Of a stretch of 64,000 bases of DNA, positions 8,432 to 16,973 are shown in pieces. The notes under the pieces are model-generated. The model was not told where the DNA came from. It saw only the letters and a list, made by a program, of their open reading frames with translations, and did no database searches. How positions within the stretch are numbered: position 1 is the stretch's first letter; every line of letters starts with the position of its first letter. The stretch is from Paracoccus sigandri (GTDB taxonomy: Bacteria > Pseudomonadota > Alphaproteobacteria > Rhodobacterales > Rhodobacteraceae): the NCBI RefSeq assembly GCF_003709565.1, contig NZ_QNRC01000003.1, positions 210,906 to 274,905 of the forward strand. The letters run 5' to 3'. The translations under genes and the position numbers were made by a program.

Positions 8432-10015
8432 ATGCGCTTCCTGCCCATCGGGCCCCGCACATTGCTGGTCGAGCTGGCCGACCTGGACCACACCCTGGCG
8501 CTGTTCGACGCGTTACTAGTCGACCCCCTGCCCGGCCTGGCCGAGATCATCCCCGCCGCCCGCACGCTGATGATCCGCACCGCGCCGGGCATCCCGGCCG
8601 ATGCGGCGCTGGCCGCGCGGATCCTGTCGCGCGGCGCCGGCGCGGCCGCCCGCCGCGACAGCCCGGCCGAGATCGTCGAGATCCCCACCATCTATGACGG
8701 CGAGGACCTGGACGATGTCGCCGCGCATCTGGACCTGTCCACGGCCGAGGTGATCGCCGCCCACCAGCAGGCCACCTGGCAGGTCGCCTTCTGCGGCTTC
8801 GCGCCGGGCTTCGCCTATATGACCTGCGACGATCCGCGCTTCGAGCTGCCGCGCCGGCCCGCGCCGCGCACCCGCATCCCGGCGGGTTCGGTGGCGCTGG
8901 CGGGGCGGTTCTGCGGCGTCTATCCGCAGGAAACCCCCGGCGGCTGGCAGCTGATCGGCCGCACCCGCGTCCCCATGTGGGACCTCGACCGCGACCCGCC
9001 CGCGCTGCTGCGCCCCGGCCTGCGCGCGCGTTTCCTGCGGGGCGAGGCGCAGTCCTACCCCTCGACCGCGCTGCCCGAGGCCGCGCCCGCACCGGCCCCC
9101 AATGGCGGGCTGGAATTGCAGGCCAGCGCCTTTCCGGTGCTGTTCCAGGACGACGGGCGGCCCGGCCAGGGCGGCCAGGGCGTCTCGGGTTCCGGCGCGC
9201 TCGACCGGTCCGCGGCGCATCGCGCCAACCGCGCCCTTGGCAACCCAGCGGGCGAGGCGGTGCTGGAAATCACCCTCGGCCCGGTGCGCTTCCATGCCAG
9301 TCGCGCCCTGACCCTGGCGCTGACCGGCGCCGTTGACGCCGCGCGAATCGCCCGCGACGGCCGCGAAGTGCCCGTCACGCCGGGCCTGGCTTTCGCGATG
9401 GATGCCGGCGACACGCTGCTGATTGCGCCCCCCGCCCGCGGCATGCGCAGCTATCTGGCGCTGCGCGGCGGGTTCCGGGTGGCGCCGGTGCTGGGCTCTG
9501 CCGCGACCGACACGCTGGCCTTCATCGGCCCGCCCGCCGCCCGGCCCGGCACGGTGCTGGAGCCCGCGAACCGTCCGGCCGGGGCCGTCCTCGCCCTGCC
9601 GGAACCCGCGCCGGAACTGCCGGTGGCGGGCGACCTGGTCACGCTGCCGGTCACGCTTGGCCCGCGCACGGACTGGTTCAGCGATGACATGATCCGGCAT
9701 TTCCTGGACCAGGAATGGCTGGTGACGCCGGAAAGCTCTCGCGTCGGCATCCGCCTGAAGGGCGAACAGCCGCTGACCCGCGACGACGCGCGCGAGCTGC
9801 CGTCCGAGGGGACCGAGACCGGCGCCATCCAGATCCCCCATTCCGGCCAGCCGGTGCTGTTCCTGGCCGACCACCCGCTGACCGGCGGCTATCCGGTGAT
9901 CGCGACGCTGATGCCGCAGGCGCTGGACCTTGCCGGCCAGATCCCGCCCGGCGCCCGCATCCGCTTCGCCGCCGCCGGCCCCTTCGCCCCCATCACCCCC
10001 GCGAGGCAACCATGA
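8432..10015 (+). CDS. pxpB-pxpC: Fused 5-oxoprolinase subunits PxpB-PxpC (KipI-KipA)
   Basis: A 527-residue fusion. Residues 1 to about 210 are PxpB (KipI, AHS1), with the block [11 protein letters not shown] and [20 protein letters not shown] then [15 protein letters not shown]. From about 225 to the end is PxpC (KipA, AHS2), with [41 protein letters not shown] and a C-terminal GGYPVIATL. In many bacteria these are separate genes. The same two domain types make up the carboxyltransferase part of urea carboxylase, which matters because the next gene encodes biotin carboxylase plus carrier. The ATG at 8432 follows the DUF1445 stop by two bases; its own stop overlaps the next ATG by 4 bases. 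Confidence 0.92.
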   Translation: MRFLPIGPRTLLVELADLDHTLALFDALLVDPLPGLAEIIPAARTLMIRTAPGIPADAALAARILSRGAGAAARRDSPAEIVEIPTIYDGEDLDDVAAHLDLSTAEVIAAHQQATWQVAFCGFAPGFAYMTCDDPRFELPRRPAPRTRIPAGSVALAGRFCGVYPQETPGGWQLIGRTRVPMWDLDRDPPALLRPGLRARFLRGEAQSYPSTALPEAAPAPAPNGGLELQASAFPVLFQDDGRPGQGGQGVSGSGALDRSAAHRANRALGNPAGEAVLEITLGPVRFHASRALTLALTGAVDAARIARDGREVPVTPGLAFAMDAGDTLLIAPPARGMRSYLALRGGFRVAPVLGSAATDTLAFIGPPAARPGTVLEPANRPAGAVLALPEPAPELPVAGDLVTLPVTLGPRTDWFSDDMIRHFLDQEWLVTPESSRVGIRLKGEQPLTRDDARELPSEGTETGAIQIPHSGQPVLFLADHPLTGGYPVIATLMPQALDLAGQIPPGARIRFAAAGPFAPITPARQP

Positions 10016-11784
10016 CGCTTTTCATCGACCAGGGCGAGCTGCGCCCGATCCGCCGCCTGCTGATCGCCAATCGCGGGGAAATCGCCGTCCGCGTGATCCG
10101 CGCCTGCCGCGACGAGGGGATCGAGACCGTCGCCATCCATTCCGACGCCGACCGCGACGCGATCTTCGTGCGCATGGCCGACCACGCCTATGCGCTGGGG
10201 GGCGACCGGCCCGCGGAAACCTATCTGGATGCGGACAAGATCATCGCCATCGCCCGCAAATCCGGGGCGGATGCGATCCATCCGGGCTATGGCTTCCTGT
10301 CCGAGCGCGCCGAATTTGCCCAGGCCGTGCAGGATGCCGGCCTGATCTGGATCGGCCCCGACCCGAAGGTGATCGAGGCGCTCGGCGACAAGATCGAGGC
10401 CCGCCGTATCGCCGAAACCGTCGGCGCGCCGCTGGTCGCCGGCACGCCCGGCCCGGTCGCCAGCCCGGCCGAGGCGCTGGAATTCGCGAAGCAGCACGGG
10501 TTGCCCATCGCCATCAAGGCCGCCTTCGGCGGCGGCGGGCGCGGCATGAAGGTCGCCTGGCAGCTGGACGAGGTCGAGGAGCTTTTCGACAGCGCCACCC
10601 GCGAGGCCGAGGTCGCCTTCGGCCGCGGCGAATGCTTCATCGAGCAGTTCCTGGACCGCCCCCGCCATATCGAGGCGCAGGTGCTGGCCGACCGCCACGG
10701 CACGGTCCGGGTGCTGGGCACCCGCGACTGCTCGCTGCAGCGCCGCAACCAGAAGCTGGTGGAAGAGGCCCCTGCCCCGTTCCTGACGGACGACCAGCGC
10801 GCCCGCATCCACGAATCGGCCCGCGCGATCTGCGCCCATGCCGGCTATAGCGGCGCGGGCACGGTGGAATTCCTGCTGTCGGCCAATGGCACGATCTCTT
10901 TCCTCGAGGTGAACACGCGCCTGCAGGTCGAACATCCCGTGACCGAGGAAACCACCGGCATCGACCTTGTCCGCGCGATGATCCGCGTGGCCCGGGGCGC
11001 GCGGCTGGCCGAGGGCGAGGTGCCCGCGCCGCGCGGCCATTCCATCGAATTCCGCATCAATGCCGAGGATCCGGGCCGCGGCTTCCTGCCCACCCCCGGC
11101 CCGGTCGAGCTGTGGCAGCCGCCCTCGGGTCCCGGCATCCGCATCGACAGCGGGGTTCAGACCGGCTCGACCGTGCCCGGCCATTACGATTCGATGATGG
11201 CCAAGCTGATCGTGACCGGCGCCACCCGCGCCGAGGCGCTTCAGCGCGCCGCCCGCGCCCTGTCCGAATTCCGCATCGAGGGCGTGGCCTCGGTCCTGCC
11301 CTTCCACCGCGCAGTGCTGGCCGCCCCCGATTTCCGCGCCGAGGACGGCGCCTTCGGCGTCCATACCCGCTGGATCGAGACCGATTTCGCCGAAGTCCTG
11401 GCCGACGCGGTCGCCCCCCATGCCCGCGTCGAGCCCGCCGCCGCGCCCCCGATGCTGCGCGTCGCGATCGAGATCGACGGCCGGCGGCACGAGCTGGGCC
11501 TGCCCGCCGGGCTGCTGGCCGCGCGGCCCTCGGGCGACCACCCCCCTGCCCTGCCCGACGCGCCCACCCATGACGACGCCCTGCTGCGCGCCCCGGTCGC
11601 AGGCACGCTGACGCTGTGGCAGGCCCATGACGGCGACCAGGTCGAAGCCGGCCAGGTCGTAGCGGTGATCGAGGCGATGAAGATGGAAACCCGCATCGAG
11701 GCCCATCGCGCCGGCCGCCTGTCGCGCCTGGCGGATGCCGGCCAGGTGCTGGCCCATGACGCCCCCCTGGCGCGCATCGAATAG
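10012..11784 (+). CDS. accC: Biotin carboxylase fused to biotin carboxyl carrier domain
   Basis: A 590-residue protein. Residues 12-130 are the biotin carboxylase N-domain ([21 protein letters not shown]), about 130-330 the ATP-grasp with glycine-rich loop [11 protein letters not shown] and [17 protein letters not shown], then the catalytic-region blocks [16 protein letters not shown] and EFRINAED. The last 75 residues are a biotinyl domain with EAMKMET; Lys557 is the biotin site. This layout resembles 3-methylcrotonyl- or propionyl-CoA carboxylase alpha chains, but no CoA carboxyltransferase gene is present nearby. Coupled to the PxpB-PxpC fusion by a 4-base overlap, it is more likely to work with that protein than in fatty acid synthesis (inference). 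Confidence 0.9.
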   Translation: MTLFIDQGELRPIRRLLIANRGEIAVRVIRACRDEGIETVAIHSDADRDAIFVRMADHAYALGGDRPAETYLDADKIIAIARKSGADAIHPGYGFLSERAEFAQAVQDAGLIWIGPDPKVIEALGDKIEARRIAETVGAPLVAGTPGPVASPAEALEFAKQHGLPIAIKAAFGGGGRGMKVAWQLDEVEELFDSATREAEVAFGRGECFIEQFLDRPRHIEAQVLADRHGTVRVLGTRDCSLQRRNQKLVEEAPAPFLTDDQRARIHESARAICAHAGYSGAGTVEFLLSANGTISFLEVNTRLQVEHPVTEETTGIDLVRAMIRVARGARLAEGEVPAPRGHSIEFRINAEDPGRGFLPTPGPVELWQPPSGPGIRIDSGVQTGSTVPGHYDSMMAKLIVTGATRAEALQRAARALSEFRIEGVASVLPFHRAVLAAPDFRAEDGAFGVHTRWIETDFAEVLADAVAPHARVEPAAAPPMLRVAIEIDGRRHELGLPAGLLAARPSGDHPPALPDAPTHDDALLRAPVAGTLTLWQAHDGDQVEAGQVVAVIEAMKMETRIEAHRAGRLSRLADAGQVLAHDAPLARIE

Positions 11785-11802
11785 GCAGACCCGGCGGGGC
11801 GT

Positions 11803-12996
11803 TCAGGAAACCTCTTCCAGCCCCGCCAGCAGCCCCGGCGACATCTCCTCCCAGAAGGCGGCGATCCGCGCGGCGTTCAGGGGCGACATCCAGCCATGGC
11901 GGGTGAAGTCCTCGCGCGCCTTGCCGTCGGGCAACTGGCTCAGGAACAGCCGCCGGTCGGCATCGCGCTGCGTCGGCGTGCGCGCCTTGACCGCCTCCAG
12001 GATGCGGCGCAGCCGCTCGGCCCGCAGGTTGGGAACGGCATCCGTCGCCGCCTCCCCATCCGCGGCCGCGCCGAAATCGCCGTCCAGCGCCGCGCTCAGA
12101 TAGCCGACCTTGCTTTTCACGTTCTTGCGCGATTCCACATAGTCCAGCTTGGCCGTCACCTGGTCCTCGCCATGCGACGACAGCCATTGCCGCGCCAGCC
12201 GGTCGCTGACGCCCAGGCCCCGCAGCCGGGCATAGACCGGCCCGTGGCGCATCCCCTCGCCATCGTCGATGTCCAGGATCGCCAGCTGCGGGTTCTCCTT
12301 GATGCGAAAGCGCAGGTCGGTGACCACCCTGCCCTGCTTGCGCGTCTCGGGCGTCAGCAGGATGTTGCTGGTCTTGTTGACCTCGGCCACGGCCGGCTTG
12401 ATGACCTTGGCGTTCAGGTGCTTGAAGGTCTCGTAATAGCTTGATCCGTCGACGCCCATCAGCCGGCGGAACAGGTCCAGCGGCCACCAGCCGGTCGATC
12501 CGGTCCTGACGAAGCGATAGCAGTTCTCGTACAGCGCCAGCGCATGGCCCGAGGTGAAGCGCCGCTGGATGTTCAGGTTGATCAGCGCGAAGACCTTCGG
12601 GTCGTGCAGCTTCTCGGCCAGCGCCGGCGAATAGGCGTATTCGCAGATCCCGCCCTTCAGCTTGGCATAGCTGAGCAGGCTGGACACGCCCCATTCCTGC
12701 TGGCCCTTCTCGTCCAGCATGTCCCATTCCGCCACCGTCTCGGCCAGCCCGCGCAGCGACTGTTTCAGCGTCTCCATGTCGTTCGAGTTGTAGCCGATCA
12801 TCAGGCACAGCGTCCGCGCGTCGATCTGGTGGCGGGTGCGGCTGGTCAGCGTGTCATAGGCGTTCAGCAGCAGCACGTTCGACAGCTTGCGCTGCAGCAG
12901 CGTCAGCTTGCCCGAGACATGGATCGCCGCCACATGTTTCTTGACCGCGCCGCGGCGCAAGGCGCCCGTCAGCTGATCGCGAGGAATCTCGTCCAT
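11803..12996 (-). CDS. Replication initiator protein, Rep_3 type
   Basis: A 397-residue protein with two winged-helix-like regions typical of Rep_3 (PF01051) initiators: LTLLQRKLSNVLLLNAYD and the helix rich in TRTLCLMIGYNS-type residues first, then LALYENCYRFVRTGSTGW and LMGVDGSSYYETFKHLNAKVI, ending the core with VTDLRFRIKEN. The C-terminal 130 residues carry an extra helical region. Such proteins bind iterons and open the origin; three 22-bp iterons lie 250-310 bases upstream of the gene. The start at 12996 is where homology begins; the frame is open upstream into the iteron DNA. It is convergent with the biotin carboxylase gene and divergent from parAB. Confidence 0.85.
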   Translation of the reverse strand: MDEIPRDQLTGALRRGAVKKHVAAIHVSGKLTLLQRKLSNVLLLNAYDTLTSRTRHQIDARTLCLMIGYNSNDMETLKQSLRGLAETVAEWDMLDEKGQQEWGVSSLLSYAKLKGGICEYAYSPALAEKLHDPKVFALINLNIQRRFTSGHALALYENCYRFVRTGSTGWWPLDLFRRLMGVDGSSYYETFKHLNAKVIKPAVAEVNKTSNILLTPETRKQGRVVTDLRFRIKENPQLAILDIDDGEGMRHGPVYARLRGLGVSDRLARQWLSSHGEDQVTAKLDYVESRKNVKSKVGYLSAALDGDFGAAADGEAATDAVPNLRAERLRRILEAVKARTPTQRDADRRLFLSQLPDGKAREDFTRHGWMSPLNAARIAAFWEEMSPGLLAGLEEVS

Positions 12997-13091
12997 TGCC
13001 CTGCCCGTCTTATCGTTGCCGGCAGTATGACCCATCAGGTACCTTGGCGCAACATTTCCCTGGGTCCTTATCCGGGCGGATCGGGATTCCC

Positions 13092-13139
13092 GTAAACGGG
13101 TACCCGCCGCGAAAACCCCGGTCATGGGTACCCGTCTAC
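13092..13139. promoter_or_regulatory. Inverted repeat GTARACGGGTACCC, candidate Rep operator
   Basis: GTAAACGGGTACCC at 13092-13105 is mirrored by GGGTACCCGTCTAC at 13126-13139 (13 of 14 positions pair). Each arm itself holds the palindrome GGGTACCC. It lies 96-143 bases upstream of the rep start and shares CGGGT with the iterons, as expected of operators through which Rep_3 proteins repress their own gene. Function is inferred from position. Confidence 0.45.
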
Positions 13140-13243
13140 AGGACCGCGAACAGCACCCAAGACCGCTTTTCCGGCCCGAAAGCGGCGTTTTCAGGCCATC
13201 CCGCAAAGGAATACCCCTCTGCCTGCGAATCGGTGCCGCTCGT

Positions 13244-13309
13244 CCCGTGTCCGGGTCCCCTTCATCCCGTATCCGGGTCCCCCATTCCCCGTATCCGGGT
13301 GCCATTGTT
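13244..13309 (+). repeat. Three 22-bp iterons
   Basis: The core CCCGTRTCCGGGT starts at 13244, 13266 and 13288, an exact 22-base period of two helical turns. The first copy reads GTGT, the other two GTAT; the tail TCCCC is kept in the first two copies. A further degenerate copy (CCTTATCCGGGC) lies at about 13066. Spacing and location next to a Rep_3 gene support binding of the initiator. Confidence 0.75.
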
Positions 13310-13412
13310 CCGACAAGGCATTGCCAAAAAATGATTTTCTGGACCCAAAGATTCTAAAGTCCTTAAACATTCTACAAGCTTTATGCCGCTGCCTTTCCTC
13401 GGAATGAGGGGA

Positions 13413-13427
13413 GTTTCGCGGCGAAAC
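13413..13427. promoter_or_regulatory. parS-like palindrome 1
   Basis: GTTTCGC-G-GCGAAAC is a perfect 15-bp palindrome with a free centre base. The outer GTTTC/GAAAC matches the canonical bacterial parS, while the centre differs. The same sequence recurs inside the 5' end of parB and just after parB. Confidence 0.65.
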
Positions 13428-13448
13428 CGGCAAAGGTGATTCTCTTGG

Positions 13449-13474
13449 GGCGAAACATGTGCAATAGTTTCGCC
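13449..13474. promoter_or_regulatory. Split palindrome GGCGAAAC-N10-GTTTCGCC upstream of parA
   Basis: The same half-site words as the parS-like palindromes occur here in opposite order, GGCGAAAC then GTTTCGCC, separated by ten bases and placed 40-65 bases before the parA start. This is where an operator for self-repression of parAB would be expected. Function is inference. Confidence 0.45.
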
Positions 13475-13513
13475 AAAACACATAACGAAGCAGCACATCG
13501 CAGAGGTAGCGAG

Positions 13514-14923
13514 ATGTCATCAGGCAAGGAACCCCTTCCCCCCTATTTCAACATCGACCCGGCCCGCGCCGCGCAGCGCCTGTCCGAACCTATCGGCACC
13601 GCCCGATTCGCGAAAGCCGCCGCCTTCGCGGCGCGCGGCCGCCAGGACCTGGCCGAGCGCGGCTATGCCCCGGACGGCCGCAAGCGGCTGCGCCGTTTTT
13701 CCACCTGGGAGATCTGCCGTTACCTGATCCCCGTGGCGCCCGCGCATTTCCGCCGCGTGCTGCGCAAGTATCCCGACCTGCCGCAGGGCATGGGCGAAGG
13801 GAATTCCAAGTGGTTCACGCTGGAGGACGTGCTGCGCCTGCGCGACCATTTCGCGACCGAGGGCGCGGCGGATCGCGAATACCGCCCCTGGCGCCCCGAG
13901 GGGCTGCCGGCCAAGACCATCGCCGTCGCGAATTTCAAGGGCGGCGTCGGCAAGACCTCGACCGCCGCGCATCTTGCCATGTCCGCCGCGCTGGACGGCT
14001 ACAAGGTGCTGGTGGTCGACCTGGACAGCCAGGGCAGCATGACCTCGATCATGGGTGGGCAGGTGCCTGACGAATGGTCCACCGCCTTCCCGCTTCTGGC
14101 CAAGGACTACGCCCTGGCGCTGCAGGACGAGAACCGGGTGCGCGAGGCCGCCGGCCAGCCCCCCCTGCCCTTCGACGAGACCCTGACCGAGGCGCTGAAG
14201 ATCTCGGCCCGCGACGTGATCCAGCCGACGCATTGGCCGAATATCGACCTGCTGGGCGCGCAGTTGAACCTCTACTGGGCGGAATTCCAGGTGCCGGTAT
14301 GGCGGATGGGCCTGCGCGGCTGGCCGCTCTGGGATGCGCTCGGCAACAGCCTGGTGAACGACCGCATCGTCGACGAATACGACATCATCATCCTCGATAC
14401 CCCCCCCGCGCTTGGCTATCTGACGATCAATGCGCTGGCGGCGGCGGATATCCTGCTGGTGCCGCTTGGCGCCAGCTTCCTGGAATTCGATTCGACGGGG
14501 CGGTTCTTCGACATGCTCTATTCGACCTTCGCCAGCGTCGAGGACGGCGAGAATACCGCCCGCCGCCGCGACGGCCTGCCCGAGATGCGCTTCGAATGGG
14601 ACGCGGTCCGGGCGATCATCACCCGCTTCGACGCGGCGCAGCAGACGGACCTGGCCAATGTCATCCAGGCCTATTTCGGCGATTTCATGACCACCTATCG
14701 CCAGGAAATGACCGCGATGGTCGGCCAGGCGGGCGAGCAGGTGAACGGCATCTATGAGGCGGATTACCGCGAATTCAACCGCGACACCTATGTCCGCGGC
14801 CGCGAGACCTTCGACCGCACCTGGGCCGAGGTGAAGGAACTGGTGCTTGGCACCTGGTGGCGCGATCTGCAGATGGAACAGGCCGAAAAGGCAAGCCGGA
14901 CCGAGGAGCAGAAATATGGTTAA
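13514..14923 (+). CDS. parA: Plasmid partition ATPase ParA (RepA-like, with N-terminal HTH)
   Basis: A 469-residue ParA. Residues 60-115 resemble a MerR-like helix-turn-helix (RRFSTWEICRYLIPV and WFTLEDVLRLRDHF), then the ParA ATPase follows with deviant Walker A FKGGVGKTS (signature Lys142, Lys147), VVDLDSQGS and IILDTPPALG. Length and N-terminal domain match type Ia ParA and the RepA of repABC plasmids. It forms gradients on the nucleoid that move ParB-parS complexes. The ATG at 13514 follows AGAGG by seven bases; upstream in-frame starts would overlap the operator-like palindrome. The 3' end overlaps parB by 8 bases. Confidence 0.93.
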   Translation: MSSGKEPLPPYFNIDPARAAQRLSEPIGTARFAKAAAFAARGRQDLAERGYAPDGRKRLRRFSTWEICRYLIPVAPAHFRRVLRKYPDLPQGMGEGNSKWFTLEDVLRLRDHFATEGAADREYRPWRPEGLPAKTIAVANFKGGVGKTSTAAHLAMSAALDGYKVLVVDLDSQGSMTSIMGGQVPDEWSTAFPLLAKDYALALQDENRVREAAGQPPLPFDETLTEALKISARDVIQPTHWPNIDLLGAQLNLYWAEFQVPVWRMGLRGWPLWDALGNSLVNDRIVDEYDIIILDTPPALGYLTINALAAADILLVPLGASFLEFDSTGRFFDMLYSTFASVEDGENTARRRDGLPEMRFEWDAVRAIITRFDAAQQTDLANVIQAYFGDFMTTYRQEMTAMVGQAGEQVNGIYEADYREFNRDTYVRGRETFDRTWAEVKELVLGTWWRDLQMEQAEKASRTEEQKYG

Positions 14924-16025
14924 ACGGAGGCGTCTGGAGACCCCGAGCAGCGCGGATCTGGACAGGATCGAGCAGCAGTTTCGCAGCGAAACCTCGGACC
15001 GGCCGGCGATCGCCCGCGGCATCGCGCCGATCGCGCAGGTGGCGGCGGACAGCGCCGCGCAGGTGCAGACCGAAAGCGCCGATGCGCGGGCGGCGCGGGC
15101 GCGGCTGGAGGCCGATGCGGCGCGGCTGCACGAGGCGCAGGAGCAGGGGCTGCTGATGGTCGAACTGCCGGTCGAGGAGATCGACGAAGGCGCGATGATC
15201 CGCGACCGCATGGTGATGAGCGAGGAGGATCTGCAGGAGCTGCGCCAGTCGATCGCGGCGCATGGCTTGCGGCTGCCGATCGAGGTCTTCGAGCTGGAGA
15301 AGCCGGGCAGGGAGGGGCAGCGCTATGGCCTGCTGTCGGGCTATCGCCGCCTGCTGGCGGTGCGCGGGCTGCTGGAGCTGACCGAGGCGCCGAAATACAC
15401 CCATATCCGGGCGCTGATCCGGCCGCGTTCCGACGCCGATGCGGCTTTCGTCTCGATGATCGAGGAGAACGAGGTCCGCGAGGAGCTGAGCCATTTCGAG
15501 CGCGGCAGGATCGCCGTCATCGCCGCCAACCAGGGGGCGTTCGCCAATACCGAGGATGCGGTGGACAAGCTGTTCGCGACCGGCTCCAAGGCCAAGCGGT
15601 CGAAGGTCCGGTCCTTCGCGCTGATCTTCGAGGAACTGGGCGACATGCTGCAATTCCCCGAGGCCCTGACCGAGCGCCGCGGCTTGCGCCTTGCGGCGGC
15701 CTTGCGTCGCGGGGCCGAGGGGCGCTTGCGCAAGGTCCTGTCGGACCGGCCGCCCGCGGATGCCGAACAGGAATGGCTGGTGATCGAGCCCGAAATCCGG
15801 GCGATCGAGCAGGGGCCGCGCGATGCCAGCCGCGGCGGGCGGCCGAAATCCAGCCCGGCGGGCTATGGCTGGATCGACAGCCAGACGATCCGCACCTCGG
15901 GCGGCATCACCATTCGCCGGGCGACCGACAGCCGGGGCTATATCCTGCGCTTCGAGGGCCCCGCGATGACCGCGGAACTGATGGACAGCCTGATGGCGGA
16001 GATCCAGGCACTGCTGGAAAGGTAG
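14916..16025 (+). CDS. parB: Plasmid partition protein ParB (RepB-like)
   Basis: A 369-residue ParB. The conserved N-terminal half holds VELPVEEIDEGAMIRDR, a stretch on alternate targeting (IAAHGLRLPIEVF) and LSGYRRLLAVRGL, which takes the place of the GERR box used for CTP binding and spreading. MIEENEVREELSHFERGRI and the following helices form the HTH region that reads parS. The basic, low-complexity N-terminus would contact ParA. AGGAG lies seven to eight bases before the ATG and the gene overlaps parA by 8 bases. Unusually, one parS-like palindrome (14978-14992) lies inside its codons 21-26. Confidence 0.92.
   Translation: MVKRRRLETPSSADLDRIEQQFRSETSDRPAIARGIAPIAQVAADSAAQVQTESADARAARARLEADAARLHEAQEQGLLMVELPVEEIDEGAMIRDRMVMSEEDLQELRQSIAAHGLRLPIEVFELEKPGREGQRYGLLSGYRRLLAVRGLLELTEAPKYTHIRALIRPRSDADAAFVSMIEENEVREELSHFERGRIAVIAANQGAFANTEDAVDKLFATGSKAKRSKVRSFALIFEELGDMLQFPEALTERRGLRLAAALRRGAEGRLRKVLSDRPPADAEQEWLVIEPEIRAIEQGPRDASRGGRPKSSPAGYGWIDSQTIRTSGGITIRRATDSRGYILRFEGPAMTAELMDSLMAEIQALLER
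14978..14992. promoter_or_regulatory. parS-like palindrome 2, inside parB
   Basis: GTTTCGC-A-GCGAAAC, the same 15-bp palindrome as upstream of parA but with A in the centre, lies within the 5' coding region of parB. The palindrome is kept although it must also encode protein, which argues that it is a binding site. Confidence 0.6.
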
Positions 16026-16029
16026 CGAC

Positions 16030-16048
16030 AGGTTTCGCCGCGAAACCT
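16030..16048. promoter_or_regulatory. parS-like palindrome 3, after parB
   Basis: AGGTTTCGC-C-GCGAAACCT is a perfect 19-bp palindrome starting five bases after the parB stop, the longest of the three copies. Together with the copies at 13413 and 14978 it brackets the partition genes. Confidence 0.65.
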
Positions 16049-16394
16049 CCATCCGGGCCGCATCCTGGGCGGCGAAAGGGCAAGGGGCAGCTGGGTTGGT
16101 GGCGCCATGGCCGGCAGATCCGATGCCGTCATGGCAAGCCCCCGAAATGCCGGCTGTCAGGGTTATCCGCATTAACTGATTATATTGCGGATTGAATGGG
16201 CAAGCCGTTCGTCCTGAACGCCGTATCCGGTCGCGGGTTTCAATCGAAGGTGGCGGCTGGGGACCTCGCCAGGTGCCCTTTCCCCGGCGCGTCACCCCCG
16301 CCTTGCACCCCCCTCGGGCCTGGTGAGACCGACCTGCGATCCCGGCTCGCATGTCAAAACGTCCGGGGCCGCGAAAGGCCGGGAGGCGTGCCGG
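16049..16394. other. Non-coding gap between parB region and ubiX
   Basis: About 346 bases without a supported gene. The only structure seen is the 28-base imperfect palindrome at 16165-16192 in a short AT-rich patch. Open frames crossing this stretch lack homology. Confidence 0.5.
16165..16192. other. dif-like 28-bp imperfect palindrome
   Basis: ATCCGCATTAA, six bases CTGATT, then ATATTGCGGAT. The two 11-base arms pair at nine positions and flank a 6-base AT-leaning centre, the 11-6-11 layout of XerCD sites. Similarity to known dif arms is limited to CGCAT. It may be a dimer-resolution site for this replicon; no recombinase gene is nearby. An 8-of-9 match to a DnaA box (TTATCCGCA, 16163-16171) overlaps it. 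Confidence 0.3.
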
Positions 16395-16973
16395 TCAGGG
16401 GGTTCCGGCGGTCCGGTCGGGCGACCAGGCCCGCGCCTGGGGTGGCGCGAGGCGCAGCATGTCGACGGCGCGGGCCGCGATCTGGGCGGTGGCCTCGGCA
16501 AGGCTTGCCGGGCGCAGGTAGAAGGCGGGAACCGGCGGCAGGATCACGGCGCCCATTTCCGTGGCCGCCTGCATGTTTCTCAGATGCGCCAGCGTCAGCG
16601 GCGCCTCGCGCGCCAGGAGGACCAGCGGGCGGCGTTCCTTCAGCTGCACTCCGGCGGCGCGGGTCAGCAGGTTGTCGTCGAAACCCTGGGCGATGGCGGC
16701 CAGGCTGCGCATCGAGCAGGGCGCGACGATCATCCCCGCCACCGGGCAAGAGCCCGAAGCGATCGCCGCCCCCAGATCGCCGCGCGGATGGACCCGCGCC
16801 GCCATGGCGCAGAGCCGCGCCTGCGCATCCGGCCCCACTTCATCTGCCAGCGTGCGCTCGGCCATGGCCGAGAGCACCAGGTCCAGCCTGGCCCCGGCGC
16901 GGCGCAGGGCGGCGGCGCAATCCAGCGCCAGCGCGGCGCCCGAGGCACCCGAGACGCCCAGCACCACCCTCAT
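16395..16973 (-). CDS. ubiX: Flavin prenyltransferase UbiX
   Basis: A 192-residue protein starting MRVVLGVSGASGAALAL, the nucleotide/FMN loop of UbiX, with IVAPCSMRSLAAIAQGFDDNLLTRAA and the arginine-bearing LKERRPLVLLAREAPL, both typical of the family. UbiX prenylates FMN to make the cofactor of UbiD. It is translationally coupled to ubiD (ATGA overlap at 16970-16973). Shown to be UbiX rather than the similar PadI-type proteins by its pairing with UbiD and the nearby ubiTUV genes. Confidence 0.92.
   Translation of the reverse strand: MRVVLGVSGASGAALALDCAAALRRAGARLDLVLSAMAERTLADEVGPDAQARLCAMAARVHPRGDLGAAIASGSCPVAGMIVAPCSMRSLAAIAQGFDDNLLTRAAGVQLKERRPLVLLAREAPLTLAHLRNMQAATEMGAVILPPVPAFYLRPASLAEATAQIAARAVDMLRLAPPQARAWSPDRTAGTP

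Larger units (their letters stand above)
12997..13513. other. Probable replication origin region (oriV)
   Basis: A 517-base non-coding stretch between the divergent rep and parA genes. In order from the rep side it holds a degenerate iteron (13066-13078), an inverted repeat around GGGTACCC (13092-13139), three tandem 22-bp iterons (13244-13309), a noticeably AT-richer tract (about 13310-13395) suited to strand opening, a parS-like palindrome (13413-13427) and a split palindrome before parA (13449-13474). Iterons beside an AT-rich tract and the cognate Rep gene is the standard layout of an iteron-controlled origin. No exact DnaA box (TTATCCACA) was seen. Confidence 0.7.

Noticed and set aside
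10012..11784. Housekeeping acetyl-CoA carboxylase for fatty acid synthesis
   Set aside because: BC and BCCP are fused, there is no carboxyltransferase gene nearby, and the gene is coupled to pxpBC.
16163..16171. DnaA box TTATCCGCA
   Set aside because: One mismatch to the consensus, single copy, and part of the dif-like palindrome.
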